Shown one piece after another: positions 13,088 through 14,233 of a stretch of 14,233 bases of DNA. Source of the DNA: G020353235 sp964569555 (GTDB lineage Bacteria; Chloroflexota; Dehalococcoidia; Dehalococcoidales; JAUYDJ01); the NCBI GenBank assembly GCA_964569555.1, contig CAZMTT010000032.1, positions 1 to 14,233 of the forward strand. The letters run 5' to 3'. A model generated the notes under the pieces. The model saw only the letters and a list, made by a program, of their open reading frames with translations, ran no database searches and was not told the DNA's origin. Made by a program: the position numbers and the translations under genes. Position 1 is the stretch's first letter. Each line of letters begins with the position of its first letter.

Positions 13088-14233
13088 TTACTCTCTGGTC
13101 CTGTCTCGGATAGCTGCCCCAATGATTTCTTTGAACTGGTCAAAGGACTGGCTGGTCAGCTGCTCGCTGCCACGCTGGCGAACCGAAACTGTAGCCGCAT
13201 CCACCTCTTTGTCCCCGACTACCAGCATGTAGGGTATCTTGGACATCTCCGCCTGCCGAATTTTGAGGTTTACCCTTTCCGAGCGGGTATCAACCTCGGC
13301 CCGTATCCCGGCCTGTTTCAGTTCTGTCTCCAGCCGGTGGGCATAATCAAGGTGCCGGTCAGCCACCGGAATCACGGCTACCTGAACCGGCGCCAGCCAT
13401 ACCGGGAAGGCACCGCCGTAGTGCTCAATGAGGGAAGCCATAAAGCGTTCCATACTGCCCAAAACGGTGCGGTGCACCATGGCTACCAGGTGCTCCTGCC
13501 CATCCTCGCCAATATAGGTCACATTAAAGCGCTGCGGGAGGTTGAAATCGACCTGAATGGTCGGCCCCTGCCATGCCCTCCCTTGGGCATCTTCCAGCTT
13601 AATATCTATCTTGGGCCCGTAGAATACACCCTGACCAGGGTCAATAGCGTAATCAATATTCAGGCGTTTCAGGGCTTGCTTCAGGGTGTCAGTGGCCTGC
13701 TCCCACATCCGGGCAGCACCGGCATACTTTTCGGGCCGGGTGGAAAGCAATACCTGATAGTTATCAAAGCCAAAAGTATTTATCATGAAGCGGGCCAGAT
13801 CCAGAACCCCGACCACTTCATCTTCCAGCTGGTCAAAACCGCAGAAAATATGGGCGTCGTCCTGAGTAAAGCCTCTAACCCGGGAAAGCCCGTGCATTAC
13901 CCCGGAGCGCTCATAACGATAGACCGTGCCCAGCTCGGCATAGCGCATGGGCAACTCGCGGTAGCTACGGAGCCTGGTTTTATACATCAGGATATGGCCG
14001 AGGCAATTCATCGGTTTGACAACATACTCCTGCCCCTCCACATCCATCGGGCTATACATATTCTCCCGATAGAACTCCCAGTGTCCGCTGGTCTTCCACA
14101 AATCCAGCTTGGCAATATGAGGGGTATATACAATATCATAGCCACGCTTAATATGCTCGTCTTTCCAGAAATCCTCAATAACACGGCGTACCAGTGCTCC
14201 CTTGGGATGCCAATGAACCAGCCCCGGCCCAGC
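13088..14233 (-). CDS. thrS: threonyl-tRNA synthetase, C-terminal part
   Basis: ThrRS charges tRNA-Thr in the cytoplasm. The visible 381 residues cover most of the class II core and the anticodon-binding domain; the 5' end lies beyond the right edge. The frame opens with GPGLVHWHPKGALVRRVIED and continues through LWKTSGHWEFY, MNCLGHILMYK, YRYERSGVMHGLSRVRGFTQ, DDAHIFC and MVHRTVLGSMERF. The zinc-binding Cys and two His residues expected from E. coli ThrRS are in these motifs. The anticodon domain at the C-terminus has VAVIPVADRHLDYA and NLKIRQAEMSKIPYMLVVGD. A TTG at 14101 is an internal Leu codon, not the start. The gene is the first of the conserved thrS-infC-rpmI-rplT-pheST cluster; its own regulatory leader is outside the window. 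Confidence 0.97.
   Translation of the reverse strand, partial: AGPGLVHWHPKGALVRRVIEDFWKDEHIKRGYDIVYTPHIAKLDLWKTSGHWEFYRENMYSPMDVEGQEYVVKPMNCLGHILMYKTRLRSYRELPMRYAELGTVYRYERSGVMHGLSRVRGFTQDDAHIFCGFDQLEDEVVGVLDLARFMINTFGFDNYQVLLSTRPEKYAGAARMWEQATDTLKQALKRLNIDYAIDPGQGVFYGPKIDIKLEDAQGRAWQGPTIQVDFNLPQRFNVTYIGEDGQEHLVAMVHRTVLGSMERFMASLIEHYGGAFPVWLAPVQVAVIPVADRHLDYAHRLETELKQAGIRAEVDTRSERVNLKIRQAEMSKIPYMLVVGDKEVDAATVSVRQRGSEQLTSQSFDQFKEIIGAAIRDRTRE

Noticed and set aside
1..14233. A new defence, mobile or biosynthetic system in the window
   Set aside because: Except for the orphan at 5826 and the small protein at 8225, every gene is a recognisable core gene; no transposase, integrase, CRISPR repeat, toxin-antitoxin pair or tRNA was seen.

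Overview
The window is an ordinary bacterial chromosome segment of high coding density and moderately high GC, packed with core genes in two operon-like runs that converge near base 8215. Gene content and order suggest Chloroflexota, most likely a Dehalococcoidia-type lineage. That placement rests on remembered similarity of gene order and proteins to Dehalococcoides and is an inference.

Left block (+ strand, 1-8211): the 3' part of pyrH (UMP kinase), then frr, uppS, cdsA, dxr, rseP, ispG, an unrecognised AT-rich membrane-anchored protein, and proS. The first seven genes are separated by a few bases or overlap (cdsA/dxr by 13 nt, dxr/rseP by 7 nt, rseP/ispG by an ATGA), so they are probably co-transcribed and translationally coupled. 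They link nucleotide supply and ribosome recycling with envelope precursors: Dxr and IspG are MEP-pathway enzymes making isoprenoid precursors, UppS uses those to make undecaprenyl diphosphate, CdsA makes CDP-diacylglycerol, and RseP is a site-2 intramembrane protease.

Right block (- strand, read from 14233 down to 8225): the 3' part of thrS, a promoter-like sequence, infC, rpmI, rplT, pheS, pheT and a 48-residue two-helix membrane protein. This is the widely conserved thrS-infC-rpmI-rplT-pheS-pheT translation cluster known from E. coli and others. infC has no ATG, GTG or TTG at its true N-terminus. The conserved IF3 N-terminal sequence continues upstream of the first Met to an ATA-ATT pair behind a Shine-Dalgarno sequence, matching the known use of IF3-sensitive start codons by infC.

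No mobile-element genes, CRISPR array, tRNA, rRNA or defence system is visible, and I found no clear new multi-gene system. The points most worth a second look are the AT-rich orphan between ispG and proS, the non-standard infC start, the small protein after pheT with a duplicated helix motif, and substitutions in the CdsA signature. No gene-free stretch exceeds 300 bases; the longest is the 84-base thrS-infC gap.
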